Assembly: GCA_037481695.1 (NCBI GenBank)
Contig: JBBFLE010000001.1
Location: forward strand, 564,989 to 628,988
Direction: 5' to 3'
Source: a bacterium
GTDB lineage: Bacteria; Desulfobacterota; Desulfocorpusculales; Desulfocorpusculum
DNA length: 64,000 bases
Shown here: positions 53,154 to 62,557 of the stretch, in pieces
Layout of the letters: each line of letters opens with the position of its first letter
Position numbering within the stretch: the first letter of the stretch is position 1
The notes under the pieces: model-generated
Told to the model about the DNA's origin: nothing
Seen by the model: only the letters and a program-made list of their open reading frames with translations
The model's database searches: none
Made by a program: the position numbers and the translations under genes

Positions 53154-54452
53154 TCACAAAGACTCGATATCTATAACCAGAGCATTTTTCTCCACACTCA
53201 CCAGCCCCTTGAAAAGTGGCCTTTGGTTTTCATCCACTGGTCTCACCAATATCTCCTGACGTGCCAGCACCTGATCCACCAACAAGCCCACCTCACCGCT
53301 TGCTGAGTGTACTAGTATTATCCTTTTTTCCTCCTTGGGGAAGGTGTAAAGGGCTCTTCCCAGTCCCAGTTTTTTCCAAAGGGAAACCAATGGAACGCTC
53401 TTGTCCCGCAAGGTAACCTCGCTCAATTGTACCACCTGAGAAACGGATCTGGAGGGAACCCTGAATACCCCCTCCACAGAAGACATGGGAATGCCAAAGA
53501 CCCTGTTGGATACTGAGACAAAAAGAACCTCTTCCACCTCGCCTTCCGGAGCCTGTGGCTCAGGAGCTTTGGGCACAAGGTCCAGGGACCAAAGAGTCTG
53601 AACCTGTTCTTTCAAAGAACTCAGAACCACTTCCAGGGAACTTGCCATATGGCTCAGACGGGCTGCCATGGCCTCAAAGGCCGACTTCATACCAAAAGGA
53701 TCTTCTGATGAAAGCTCCTTCAACACCTCTTGCAGCTTCTCTCCGCAATCGGATAGGGCCACCTTCACCACATCGATCTTATCTGAGGGTTCCAGTTTCT
53801 CCTCGGGAGTTTCCTCTTCAGTTTGCCCAAAAACGGCCTGCTGCTGGCTGTTTACCATCGAAACCTGGGCAGGTTCCAACTCTGCCTCCAACACTATCTG
53901 TTCCTCCTTTTCCTCCTCTTCCTCAAACACTTCTTCTACCGTGCGGTCCAAATCCTTCATCAAGAGCTCCTCCCCCCCTGCAGCCTCCAGGGTTATGGTT
54001 GGTGCTTCTTCCACCTCCCCCACCAGAAAGCTCTCCACTCTGGGTCGCAGGGACTGGAGCAAGGGTTGCGGATCTCCAAAGGGGTCTTCCACAACCTTGA
54101 AAAGAGAATCCTTCAAGTCCGTGAGAAGCTGAATGTCTTCCTGATTCACATCATCGGCTTCACCCCTGATCTTCTTGGTGGTCTCCCACATCCATCCCAA
54201 GAGAGTTCCCAAGGCACCCTCTGGAAATCTGGACTGCAGATTTTCCAACTCCTCGCAGATCTTAGAGAGAGTGCCCTCCTCTATCTCCCACTCCAGAGTC
54301 AGGAAGAGTTCCTTGAGCCGCTTCCATGGGTCTTGCTCTACTTGAGCCGAGACAAGCTCTTCATCCATCTCCACGAACAGACTGTCCACCTTGGCCTCTA
54401 TCTCTTTTTCCAGATCCGTGAGTTCCTTCTCCAAAATATCGTCCCGAGCCAT
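53154..54452 (-). CDS. CheW-domain protein with a long acidic N-terminal region
   Basis: A 432-aa protein. Residues of about 305-432 form a CheW/CheA-P5-like domain (EVLFVSVSNRVFGIPMSSVEGVFRV, VPLVSLWKKLGLG, VGLLVDQVLARQEILVRPV). The preceding 300 residues are largely helical and acidic (a run EEEEEKEEQ near 180) and contain no HPt or kinase domain that I can see. The ATG follows AAGGAGGG. No CheA or chemoreceptor is encoded in the window, so its partner is unknown; coupling to the MglA-like GTPase just upstream is an inference. Confidence 0.85.
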   Translation of the reverse strand: MARDDILEKELTDLEKEIEAKVDSLFVEMDEELVSAQVEQDPWKRLKELFLTLEWEIEEGTLSKICEELENLQSRFPEGALGTLLGWMWETTKKIRGEADDVNQEDIQLLTDLKDSLFKVVEDPFGDPQPLLQSLRPRVESFLVGEVEEAPTITLEAAGGEELLMKDLDRTVEEVFEEEEEKEEQIVLEAELEPAQVSMVNSQQQAVFGQTEEETPEEKLEPSDKIDVVKVALSDCGEKLQEVLKELSSEDPFGMKSAFEAMAARLSHMASSLEVVLSSLKEQVQTLWSLDLVPKAPEPQAPEGEVEEVLFVSVSNRVFGIPMSSVEGVFRVPSRSVSQVVQLSEVTLRDKSVPLVSLWKKLGLGRALYTFPKEEKRIILVHSASGEVGLLVDQVLARQEILVRPVDENQRPLFKGLVSVEKNALVIDIESL

Positions 54453-54467
54453 GGCATATACCCTCCT

Positions 54468-55100
54468 TCAGGCGTTGGAGGTCATTTTCCTCCCTGAAAG
54501 TACCCTTTTGCTCACATCCTTGGCCACCAACTTACTTATTTCCCTAAGGGTCTCAAACACCCCGAAGCCATCCACCGCGCTGGCAGGAAAGGAAGGCACC
54601 TTCAGGGTGGAGTTAAGATCTTTCTCCATGACCTCTAGGGGCAGTATGGGCACGCTGCCGCCTTGAAGATCCCTCTTGTTATATTGCATGACCAGTGGAA
54701 TATCACGAATGTCTATGCCTTCATCCCGGAGATTATCTATGAGATTCTGCAGACTCTCTATGTTCTTCTCCCTGCGGACCTTGAGAGAGTCTGCCACGAA
54801 GACCACCCCGTCTACCCCCTTTAAGACCAGCTTTCTGGTGGCGTTGTAGTGGACCTGGCCCGGCACAGTGTAAAGCTGGATTCTTATGCTAAAGCCACCC
54901 ACTTTCCCCAAGTCCAAGGGAAGAAAATCAAAAAACAGGGTCTTATCCCCTTTTGTGTCTATGCTTATCATCTTTCCCCGAACCTGAGAGCGGATCTTAG
55001 AGTAGATATACTTCAGATTGGTAGTCTTACCACAGCGCCCAGGTCCGTAATAGACTATCTTGCATTGGATTTCTCGGCCGGCGAAGTTGATGAACGACAT
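54468..55100 (-). CDS. mglA: MglA-like small Ras-family GTPase
   Basis: A 210-aa GTPase. The P-loop is GPGRCGKTTN near residues 19-28, the switch II region has TVPGQ (the MglA form of DTAGQ), and the base-recognition motif is QYNKRDL. MglA sets cell polarity and directs type IV pili or gliding machinery in Myxococcus. Here it follows a roadblock protein (MglB type), with 18 bp between them, and lies beside pilMNOPQ. It is about 15 residues longer than MglA at the C-terminus. Confidence 0.93.
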   Translation of the reverse strand: MSFINFAGREIQCKIVYYGPGRCGKTTNLKYIYSKIRSQVRGKMISIDTKGDKTLFFDFLPLDLGKVGGFSIRIQLYTVPGQVHYNATRKLVLKGVDGVVFVADSLKVRREKNIESLQNLIDNLRDEGIDIRDIPLVMQYNKRDLQGGSVPILPLEVMEKDLNSTLKVPSFPASAVDGFGVFETLREISKLVAKDVSKRVLSGRKMTSNA

Positions 55101-55118
55101 GCCCCTCCTTCCTGAACA

Positions 55119-55520
55119 TCATCGCCCCAGAATCCTTTTGAGGATTCGGGTCAGCTCCTGTATGGCCCTCTCCACATGAAGCCGTACCAAGCCCAAAGAG
55201 GCCTTGTTATCGAACAGTGTGACAAGAAGAAATTCTTCACCCACCGAAGAAAAGTGTATGTTCTCCTCCTTGCCTTTGTGGAAAAGCAAGGAGAAGTCGT
55301 TCTCACCCAGCAGGCGGGCTATGGCGGCCGTGGCTCCAAAATTGGCTGCCGTGAGGGCTGCCAGGGCCACCGAGTCCTCTTCAGCCTTGTCTCCCCAACA
55401 GGAGATCAGTTGCCCAGAGCGATCTATGAGCAGAACGGAATGAGCGCCTGATCTTTCCAGGACCCTCTTTAAACAAGCCTGAATCTGATCCAAATCCTCC
55501 TGGACAAGCACAAGATCCAT
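55119..55520 (-). CDS. mglB: Roadblock/LC7-domain protein (MglB-like)
   Basis: A 133-aa roadblock protein (LERSGAHSVLLIDRSGQLISCWG, ALAALTAANFGATAAIARLLGE). MglB-type proteins are GTPase-activating or positioning partners of MglA. Gene order MglB-MglA is the canonical pair. The start has GGGGAGA upstream. Confidence 0.9.
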   Translation of the reverse strand: MDLVLVQEDLDQIQACLKRVLERSGAHSVLLIDRSGQLISCWGDKAEEDSVALAALTAANFGATAAIARLLGENDFSLLFHKGKEENIHFSSVGEEFLLVTLFDNKASLGLVRLHVERAIQELTRILKRILGR

Positions 55521-55691
55521 GACATTCTCTCCCCGCCCGAGGAGCGCTCCCTCAGCTCATCAATGTGGAACCATAACAGAGCAAATCATAAACATCAAGA
55601 TCCTAATGATTTCACCCTTCTTTTTTCCCCATGGTGTGCACATGCCCTCGAATCCAGGCCCGATATTTCTTTAGCCTCCATGATTCAACAT

Positions 55692-57044
55692 TCAGTCCCC
55701 CAGTATCTCTCCCACCTTTCGGCATTTCTCCCTGGACTCCACGTGAACGACCCCGATATTGGCATCTGGCCTTGCCAAAACACAAAGAACAGCCTTGGAA
55801 TCTATCATATAAAGATGCATTGTCCCCTGGTTGCCGCGCAGGTACATCTCCTCCAGGTCACCCCTTGCCATGGCCCTTGCCGCCTTAACCCCCACCTTTA
55901 AAACCGAGGCTGCCAGGGCTCCCAGGTGCTCCTCTTTGGTCCTGCCCTGGGTTACATGGGCCCCCAGTACCAAGCCTTCGGGCGTAACCACTGCTGCTGC
56001 CTGAATCTCCTCGCTTTCCCTCTGCCAGTCCACCAAAAGCCGCTGAATCATGGCTGCCTTTTCCCTTGTAGAGCGAGGGCGGGAAAACGAGGGCTCAGGT
56101 ATGACCTCCTTGGGAATACTGCGGGCCACAGACCCGGCCTTCAAAGAAGAACCTTTTTGATCACCTGCCTGTATGGGCACTGTACTCTGGGTATCCTCTT
56201 CCCTCATCTTGGGCTGACCGGTTTCATAGTCTATGTCTGGAGCATCAAAGTTTTCTTCGGCTTCTTCGCCTGAGTCCTTTAGTTCATCTTGCGGCGAGAA
56301 CCCGCTTCCAGTGTCAGCCAGATCCCTTGCATCCACCTGATCTGAAATGCCTTTGTCCACCTCGTCTTTTTGCCTCATGGCCTCTATCAGAAGTTCCTGC
56401 CAGGGTCTGGATATGCTCCTCCTGGGAGCCTCAGCACCGCTTAGGGTGGTGAAATCCCCCCCCTCCCAGCCCAGCATCATAAAGAGAGCCTCCTCACCCA
56501 CCTGGGAGCCGCAACTGGCATGCACTATTTCCCCGTCTTGGAAGTATATGACCCCTTCCATTTCATCCTTGGAAACAGACAGTGCTGTCTTCATACGGCC
56601 AAGGCAGTTAAGCTGGATGATGTCGGTGAGTTGCAGATCCGCTACTCTGCCTACAAAACCCTTCTTGCTGACCTTGATGGCGTCCAGAATCAAATTACGA
56701 AGTTCCTCTATCTTGAAGGGCTTCTCCAGGTAGTGTAGACACCCTCTTTGGTTGGCCTCTTTCTGGACCTCGGGGTTCCCATAGGCAGTCATAACGATGA
56801 CCTTGGTGTCCGGGTGTTTTGCCCGGATCTCCTCCAGAAGGTCCAAGCCGGACATACCGGGCATGCGGATGTCTGTTACCACCAGGTCTATGGGCATGCT
56901 CTTCATCAGCTCCAAAGCCTTGGTGCAATCGTTGGCCACCAGCACCTCGTAGCGCTTGCGGTCCTTGGAAAGCGTCTTGGACATGATCCAGGTGAGGATC
57001 TCCTCATCATCCACTATCAAGACCTTCTTGGGTCCTTCCTGCAT
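55692..57044 (-). CDS. Response regulator with DUF4388 (PATAN) and C-terminal roadblock domain
   Basis: A 450-aa cytoplasmic protein. The receiver domain (1-122) has the acidic pair in VDDEE, the phosphorylated aspartate in VVTDIRMPGMSG and the lysine in LEKPFK. Residues of about 132-225 match DUF4388/PATAN (FVGRVADLQLTDIIQLNCLGRMKTALSV, GVIYFQDGEIVHASCG). A long linker leads to a roadblock-type domain (about 335-450: EIQAAAVVTPEGLVLGAHVTQG, MHLYMIDSKAVLCVLARPDANIG). The C-terminal domain could contact the MglA/MglB pair directly, linking phosphorelay to GTPase. It probably receives phosphate from the kinase gene just upstream. Confidence 0.88.
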   Translation of the reverse strand: MQEGPKKVLIVDDEEILTWIMSKTLSKDRKRYEVLVANDCTKALELMKSMPIDLVVTDIRMPGMSGLDLLEEIRAKHPDTKVIVMTAYGNPEVQKEANQRGCLHYLEKPFKIEELRNLILDAIKVSKKGFVGRVADLQLTDIIQLNCLGRMKTALSVSKDEMEGVIYFQDGEIVHASCGSQVGEEALFMMLGWEGGDFTTLSGAEAPRRSISRPWQELLIEAMRQKDEVDKGISDQVDARDLADTGSGFSPQDELKDSGEEAEENFDAPDIDYETGQPKMREEDTQSTVPIQAGDQKGSSLKAGSVARSIPKEVIPEPSFSRPRSTREKAAMIQRLLVDWQRESEEIQAAAVVTPEGLVLGAHVTQGRTKEEHLGALAASVLKVGVKAARAMARGDLEEMYLRGNQGTMHLYMIDSKAVLCVLARPDANIGVVHVESREKCRKVGEILGD

Positions 57045-57185
57045 TTCTGACCTCCTGGCTGGTAACTCCCCCTTGTGCCTTCTGATTCAAGCAAATTCCT
57101 TGCCAGAATAGATTCTTGCCTGCATGCCTCAGGAGGCCAAGGCTACCAAGTTGCCCGCCTCTGCATATGATCCGGTCTTGTAGAG

Positions 57186-58388
57186 CTACTCCGTCTCCAC
57201 CGGAAGATGCACGAAGAAGGTTGTGCCTCTTCCAGGTTCGCTCTGGACCCTTATGCGCCCTTTGTGGCGTTGTATTATCCTATAAGTGATGGAAAGGCCC
57301 AACCCCAGGCCCTTTGCCTTAGTTGTAAAAAAGGGATCAAAGATACGCGACTGGTGCTCTGGGGAAATGCCCTTGCCCGTGTCTGTCACCGTCAGGACCA
57401 TCTCCCTTCGTCCGGCTGCAATAGCCTGGTCTGTGTGAATCCGCAGAGTTCCACCTTGCTCCATGGCCTGCATGGCATTCATGCACAGATTGAAGAGCAC
57501 CTGTTTGATTTGCCCTTCATCCACATAGATCTGGGGGAGTTCTTGAGCATGGGTGTTCTCCACACGGATCCCCCTGTTCTCCAGATCCTTTCTGAGCAAG
57601 AACAGCACTTCCTCCACGAGCTTGGGAAGCCAGCAGGGGGCCAGTTGGGGCTGCTGGGGCTTGGCAAAGGAGAAGAAAGACTTGAGAAGCCCGTTTAACC
57701 TGTCGATCTCGGAGATTATCCTTCCTACGTATTCGCGCCAGGTGGGATTATGAGCCACCTCTTCTTCCAAGGCCTGCGCAGTTATACGGATTCCTGCCAA
57801 AGGATTTCTGATTTCGTGGGCGATGCCCATGGCGATCTCTCCAAGGGAAATCAACCTGTCCATGCGCAGGAGTTCCTCTTGCATCTCCTTGATTTCGGTG
57901 AGATCTCTGAAATGAATGATCTTGCCTATTTCCTTGCCTGATTCATTCAGGTGAGGGGATATGGTGAACCCCACCGGGATCTCCACGCCGTCTTTACGTG
58001 TTATGTTGATCTCCCTGTGAGAGAGGACTTGCTGCTTTGCTGCCCTACCCTTCAGTAGATCCTTGTACTGCTTGGAAGCCATGGCAGTGCCCAGAGGCTT
58101 TCCCATTACTTCTTCAGCACTGTACTGCAAGATCCTTTCGGCTCCACGGTTCATGTAAGTTATATTACCGTTTTGATCAACGGAAATCAGGCCGCTGGTG
58201 AGGCTCTGCAGGACGCTTTGGGTGAAGTTCCTTATGGAGAGCAACTCCTCGGTTACGCGCTCCAGTGCCTTTTGTCTCTCTTCCAGTTCCTGGGTCACCT
58301 GAACCAGAAGGCTTTCCAGTTCCCTGAGCTTGCGTTGCTCCTCTGCCAGGGGCAAGAGCATATCTCTTTTTTCTTTCTTGACAGACAT
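57186..58388 (-). CDS. Soluble PAS-domain sensor histidine kinase
   Basis: A protein of about 400 residues (start ATG 58388; a TTG two codons earlier is possible). Order: a coiled coil (10-60), PAS (about 62-175, TSGLISVDQNGNITYMNRGAE), a HisKA domain with the phosphorylated histidine in GIAHEIRNPLAGIR, and an HATPase domain with N-box NLCMNAMQAM and G-boxes DTGKGISPEHQSRIFDPFF and GLGLGLSI. It has no membrane segment, so the signal is internal. It is the natural partner for the response regulator 141 bp downstream. Confidence 0.93.
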   Translation of the reverse strand: MSVKKEKRDMLLPLAEEQRKLRELESLLVQVTQELEERQKALERVTEELLSIRNFTQSVLQSLTSGLISVDQNGNITYMNRGAERILQYSAEEVMGKPLGTAMASKQYKDLLKGRAAKQQVLSHREINITRKDGVEIPVGFTISPHLNESGKEIGKIIHFRDLTEIKEMQEELLRMDRLISLGEIAMGIAHEIRNPLAGIRITAQALEEEVAHNPTWREYVGRIISEIDRLNGLLKSFFSFAKPQQPQLAPCWLPKLVEEVLFLLRKDLENRGIRVENTHAQELPQIYVDEGQIKQVLFNLCMNAMQAMEQGGTLRIHTDQAIAAGRREMVLTVTDTGKGISPEHQSRIFDPFFTTKAKGLGLGLSITYRIIQRHKGRIRVQSEPGRGTTFFVHLPVETE

Positions 58389-58581
58389 TTCCAAACCCGC
58401 CGCACCCGCCAGCTCTGATCTCTCCCCGGCAGATGAGGTCCCGGCTCATTCATTGGTATCCAGGTTAAGACCAAAGACAAAGCCATTTTGGTTTGTCAAT
58501 GGCCAAACCCTTTGCCCGGCATCACTCAGAGCATGCCATGGCTTTGGAATGAGGGGTCTTGATCATCTTTGTCCTCTGGGC

Positions 58582-58617
58582 AAAAAAACAAATGCACCCG
58601 GTGGAAACACGGGTGCA
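58582..58617 (-). terminator. Rho-independent terminator of the pil operon
   Basis: On the minus strand the stem TGCACCCG/CGGGTGCA with a 9-nt loop is followed by TTTGTTTTTTTG. It lies about 30 bp after the pilQ stop. The remaining gap to the kinase gene (58395-58581) has a consensus TTGACA but no matching -10 box. Confidence 0.85.
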
Positions 58618-58646
58618 GGATCCTATCTCTTGGATGTGCACTTCCT

Positions 58647-61193
58647 TCACGTCTGCTGGACCACAAAGGGTGTCACAAAAATCAGCAGTTCCGTCTGATC
58701 CGTTCTCCTTTGCTTTCTCTCGAAAAGCCAGCTCAAGCCGGGCACGTCCTTGAGCCAGGGCACCCCATCCTCGGATGTGGCCCTGGTCTCCTCCAGGACC
58801 CCCCCTATTACCACTGTTTCTCCGTCTCTCACCAGTACTTCTGTGGTGCCTTGCCGTTTGACGATTTCCGGGTTACCAGTTATGGGATTGGCATTGGCAC
58901 GATCCGGGAAGTCGTCTGTGACATCCAGCTTGAGCCTCACTCTGCCATCCGGAGAGATATGCGGGGTCACGGTGGTTTTCAAGGAAGCCTCTTTATAAAC
59001 CACGCTTACGTTCCCCTCGGGATTGACCTGGGTGAAGGGTATCTCCCTGCCTTGTTTTATGGTTGCCTCCACATTATCCAGAGTCATGACCTTGGGCCTC
59101 GAGACGATTTTTGTAAGGCCCTCCCTCTCGGCTGCCGACAGACGCAGATCCAGGTTGATCAGGTCCCCGGCCAACCTACCTATTTGCAACCCTATACCAG
59201 GAGGTCCCGGAAGGATGGTGGCAGGCAGGTTGACCATCCACCCCGAAAGGGGAAAGAAATCATGGCCCGTGCCTCCCCTAAAGGCTCCTGAGCGCCAGGC
59301 TGAAGGGGCCGTAGGAGGTGTTCCTGTTGTGGAAGTGGCAGAGGAGATGCCCCATGCCCATTCATTCTTTCTGTCGAACTCGGCAAACTGGGTTCCCCAC
59401 TGCACACCTAGCTCCCTGGCGAAGTTCTTGCTCGCCTTCACTATCCTGGCCTCTATGAGCACTTGAGGGGTGGGCTTGTCCACCATCTCCTTGTACTGTT
59501 TTATGCGCTCTATGGTTTCAGGGTAATCGGTGACCGTCACGGTATTGGTCCTTTCGTCCACCACGGCCTTGCCTTCCCTCTCGATGCCCCTCTCTTTTTT
59601 GGTCAGGACGTCTTTTATCTGGGACTGGAAATCCTTGGCCTTGGTGTAATTGAGCACCAAGAACTCGGTCACAAAGGGCCTAAGTTTTCGCTGTCTTTCC
59701 TGGGCCTCTATCTCCGCCTCCTGGATTCGTTTCTCAGCTTCTATCTTGGCCTGGATCCGTTCCTGACGAAGTCTTTTCCTCTCTTTTTCTTCATCTGTGA
59801 GGTCCTTCAGAGGCGCCACTCTAAGAACATTGCCCTGGCGCACCATCCCCAGCTTCTGGGTGGAGAGGATGAGATCCAGGGCCTGGTCCCAAGGCACATT
59901 CTTGAGACGCATGGTGAGTTTTCCCTTGACCTTGTCACTGACTATGATGTTGAGATTGCTCACCTCTGCCAAGAGACGAAACACATTGTCCAGATCTATG
60001 TCTTGGAGATCCAGATCCAGTCTCTGGCCAGTGTAAACCTTACCAGGCTCCATGCCCGTGCTTATCTTGAAATCCTCTTCCTCCTCTTCTTCTATCTTAA
60101 GCGCGGGCAATGGCGTCTTGGCAGGGCTCTTGGCAGCCACCTGGGCAAGGGAAAAAGCCTCTTGGCCCCTTGCTTCGGAAACCCTTGTGATCTGAGGCAG
60201 GCCAAAATGGCCCGGAGTTCCAGAGTCTCCTCGGGCAGGCTCCCTGGGTCCCAAATAGGGCCAGGCGGGACGGGCAGTGTCTCTTGGCACCTCGGTTTCC
60301 ACTATGGGGGTCGACTTTTTATCAGGTAAAGACACAACCAGGTTCCCAGGGGCCTTGTTCTGGCTTCTTTCTTCGGGCTCCGGCAGTGATTTGACCGAAA
60401 TGGCAGGGTCAAAAGTCAAACTGCTTGTGTTGGATTTTGTTTTTTCCCAAACACTCTGCTCAGCTGGCTCAGAGGCCTTGGGATCCCACACCTTGGCAAA
60501 AAGCGCCTGGAGATCCTCTTGGCTGGGCTGTAAGAGGCCTTGGCTGCCCTCCTGGCTCAGGAGCCGCTGCTTCTGGGATCCAAGCTCCGGAACCTCAAGG
60601 GGCTTGACTTCGCCGACATTCCAGGACTCCGTCGGGGGCAGACCCTGAATCCTGGCCTCTTCCGTTGCAGGGGGCTCAGGCTGATTCATGGGGCTCAGCT
60701 TGGCCAGTTCCCCCACTCGAAGCACCAGGTTGGAACCTTCTAGCTGTACGCTGTAAAGAGGCGGCTGTGGAGCGCTCGTGTCAGCCATATCCATTACGAG
60801 GCGCATCCTATCTTGGTGGCGTCCGATCCTGACCCGGGCCACCTCCTTGGTGGGTGGGAGTTTCTTGGTGTCCACTTTGTATTTTTGAACTCCCCACAGG
60901 TCCAGAACCAGCCTGAGGGGTTCCCTAAGGACTGAAACCTTGTATTTTTTAAACTCCCCATCTCCTATGACCACCACCTTGGTTCCCAAGCTCTCAGGGT
61001 TGAGCATGACGTCCAGGATTGAATGAGCAGGGGCCAAGCCTTGAGAGGCATGCTGTGAGTTCTCCCCAAGCTCTTCCTGAGGCCCTTGGGTAGCGGCCCA
61101 GGTAATCACCCCTTGCCCCAATGCTCCAAGGAGGAAGGCTGCCATGGCCAACCCCAGGCCCCTCCAGAATCCTGCTACATGCATATGACCCAT
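58647..61193 (-). CDS. pilQ: Type IV pilus secretin PilQ
   Basis: A protein of about 848 residues forming the outer-membrane pore for the pilus. It has an N-terminal signal sequence; an AMIN domain (about 55-155, VVIGDGEFKKYKVSVLREPLRLVLDL) that binds peptidoglycan; a low-complexity linker; the secretin N0/STN domain (DLQDIDLDNVFRLLAEVSNLNIIVSDKVKG); an N1 domain; and the secretin domain with VPWLKDVPGLSWLFERK near the C-terminus. The start is ambiguous between GTG 61196 and ATG 61193, both overlapping the pilP stop. It is the last gene of pilMNOPQ, followed by a terminator. Confidence 0.95.
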   Translation of the reverse strand: MGHMHVAGFWRGLGLAMAAFLLGALGQGVITWAATQGPQEELGENSQHASQGLAPAHSILDVMLNPESLGTKVVVIGDGEFKKYKVSVLREPLRLVLDLWGVQKYKVDTKKLPPTKEVARVRIGRHQDRMRLVMDMADTSAPQPPLYSVQLEGSNLVLRVGELAKLSPMNQPEPPATEEARIQGLPPTESWNVGEVKPLEVPELGSQKQRLLSQEGSQGLLQPSQEDLQALFAKVWDPKASEPAEQSVWEKTKSNTSSLTFDPAISVKSLPEPEERSQNKAPGNLVVSLPDKKSTPIVETEVPRDTARPAWPYLGPREPARGDSGTPGHFGLPQITRVSEARGQEAFSLAQVAAKSPAKTPLPALKIEEEEEEDFKISTGMEPGKVYTGQRLDLDLQDIDLDNVFRLLAEVSNLNIIVSDKVKGKLTMRLKNVPWDQALDLILSTQKLGMVRQGNVLRVAPLKDLTDEEKERKRLRQERIQAKIEAEKRIQEAEIEAQERQRKLRPFVTEFLVLNYTKAKDFQSQIKDVLTKKERGIEREGKAVVDERTNTVTVTDYPETIERIKQYKEMVDKPTPQVLIEARIVKASKNFARELGVQWGTQFAEFDRKNEWAWGISSATSTTGTPPTAPSAWRSGAFRGGTGHDFFPLSGWMVNLPATILPGPPGIGLQIGRLAGDLINLDLRLSAAEREGLTKIVSRPKVMTLDNVEATIKQGREIPFTQVNPEGNVSVVYKEASLKTTVTPHISPDGRVRLKLDVTDDFPDRANANPITGNPEIVKRQGTTEVLVRDGETVVIGGVLEETRATSEDGVPWLKDVPGLSWLFERKQRRTDQTELLIFVTPFVVQQT

Positions 61194-61837
61194 CACCGTC
61201 CCCCTCCCTGCGGCTTTTTGAACCCTAGGATCACTCTGCGTGTCTGTTTGTTGCCCAATAGATCAACGAAGGGTTCTTCTACCACCACCCCCTCAGTGGG
61301 GATTATTTCCGTAACCTTGCCGCATTTCCTTCCCATGTGAATGCCTGGACGAATCAGGTAACCTTTGCCAGTTCTATCCTGCACCATGGCCACCCGGTCT
61401 GCCCCCTGCCCCACCACCGCCACCAAGACAAACTGACTCACTTCCTGTTGGGTGAGGGGGCCCTCTGGAACTTCCTCGCATTCTCCAGTGGGAGCTGCGG
61501 CCTTGGCCTCCTCGTGGAAGGGTCTGAAAGGATCAGGGCGGTCGCCTGCTTCGTACTTGTATTGGACCTCTGCCTTCACCTGCTCCGAGGAGGAATCAGA
61601 GGTGACCTCCTCAGCCTTTTGGGACTCCGCAGCCTTTGTGGCCTCCTGAGGCCCGGCCTTTTTTTCCTGGGCAGGCTTGGGAGGTGCTGGAGGCTTGGGG
61701 GTCTCTTCAGGCTTCTGGATCTTCTTTTGCACCACGCTCCCTGGGGGCTTGGGAGGTTCAGCCTCCTGCCCACATCCACCCAGGAGCAGCCCGAGACTCA
61801 CCGGAATCACTGCCAGAATCGTTAGGCGGGCTATCAC
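61193..61837 (-). CDS. pilP: Type IV pilus assembly lipoprotein PilP
   Basis: A 214-aa inner-membrane lipoprotein. The start is GTG at 61837 with AGGAGGG upstream; the longer upstream frame overlaps pilO and is not credible. The signal ends with the lipobox LLGGC, followed by a Pro/Lys/Glu-rich spacer and a beta-rich C-terminal domain (VVGQGADRVAMVQDRTGKGYLIRPG) that contacts PilQ. Its TGA overlaps the pilQ start. Confidence 0.92.
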   Translation of the reverse strand: MIARLTILAVIPVSLGLLLGGCGQEAEPPKPPGSVVQKKIQKPEETPKPPAPPKPAQEKKAGPQEATKAAESQKAEEVTSDSSSEQVKAEVQYKYEAGDRPDPFRPFHEEAKAAAPTGECEEVPEGPLTQQEVSQFVLVAVVGQGADRVAMVQDRTGKGYLIRPGIHMGRKCGKVTEIIPTEGVVVEEPFVDLLGNKQTRRVILGFKKPQGGGR

Positions 61838-61850
61838 CCCTTCCCTCCTG

Positions 61851-62513
61851 TCAGTCCACTGCACCTTTACCTCCCTTGGGAGCTGCCTTGGCGGGAGGTG
61901 GTGGCGTAGAAGGTTTCTTGCCAGGCTCCACCTTCTTGGGCGGAGGCTCGCTTTCATATTTGTAAGTGGTGGCCTGTAGAGTAGCCAATATGGTGCCCCC
62001 GCCAGGCTCCCCTTTGTACTGGCCCATCTTGAGCTTGGAGACATGAACTATGCGATCCAATTCCCCCACCTTTGAGAGGAACTGCATGATCTGATGGAAT
62101 CCGCCACGCACCTGAATCTCCACTGGGATCTCCGAGTAATACTCCTTTCTGACAGGCTTGCCCTGCTTGAACAGCACGAACTCTAGGCCGTGGAGACGCC
62201 CGGTCTCATTTACGCTGCTTAACAGATCCGGGATCTCCTTCTCCTCGGGGAGCCTGGAGCTTAGCACCCTGAGCTCGGCCTCCAGGGCCTTGATCTGTTT
62301 TTCCAGGTCCAGCTTGGCCTCTTTGGCTTTCTGCTGCTCCTGGATCTGTTTCTGAAGCTTATCCAGTTGGGATCTCAAAGAAGAGATCTCTTCATCGTTG
62401 GGAAGGAAAAAAAGCATGTACCAGGCCAGACCCAGCACAATCATCACCCCTGCCAGAATAAGGGCTTTTTTCCAAACTGGAAGTTTGATGAGGACTTCCT
62501 TGTTGATGGGCAT
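61851..62513 (-). CDS. pilO: Type IV pilus inner-membrane protein PilO
   Basis: A 220-aa protein with one membrane helix (ALILAGVMIVLGLAWYMLFF, residues 16-35), a coiled coil (45-95), and a ferredoxin-like periplasmic domain (YYSEIPVEIQVRGGFHQIMQFLSKVGELDRIVHV). The C-terminal tail is Pro/Lys-rich. It pairs with PilN in the alignment complex. pilP starts 13 bp after its stop. Confidence 0.94.
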   Translation of the reverse strand: MPINKEVLIKLPVWKKALILAGVMIVLGLAWYMLFFLPNDEEISSLRSQLDKLQKQIQEQQKAKEAKLDLEKQIKALEAELRVLSSRLPEEKEIPDLLSSVNETGRLHGLEFVLFKQGKPVRKEYYSEIPVEIQVRGGFHQIMQFLSKVGELDRIVHVSKLKMGQYKGEPGGGTILATLQATTYKYESEPPPKKVEPGKKPSTPPPPAKAAPKGGKGAVD

Positions 62514-62557
62514 CTGCGTCCTCTCCTATGTTCTGGAATGCTGCCCTAGAGCCATCA

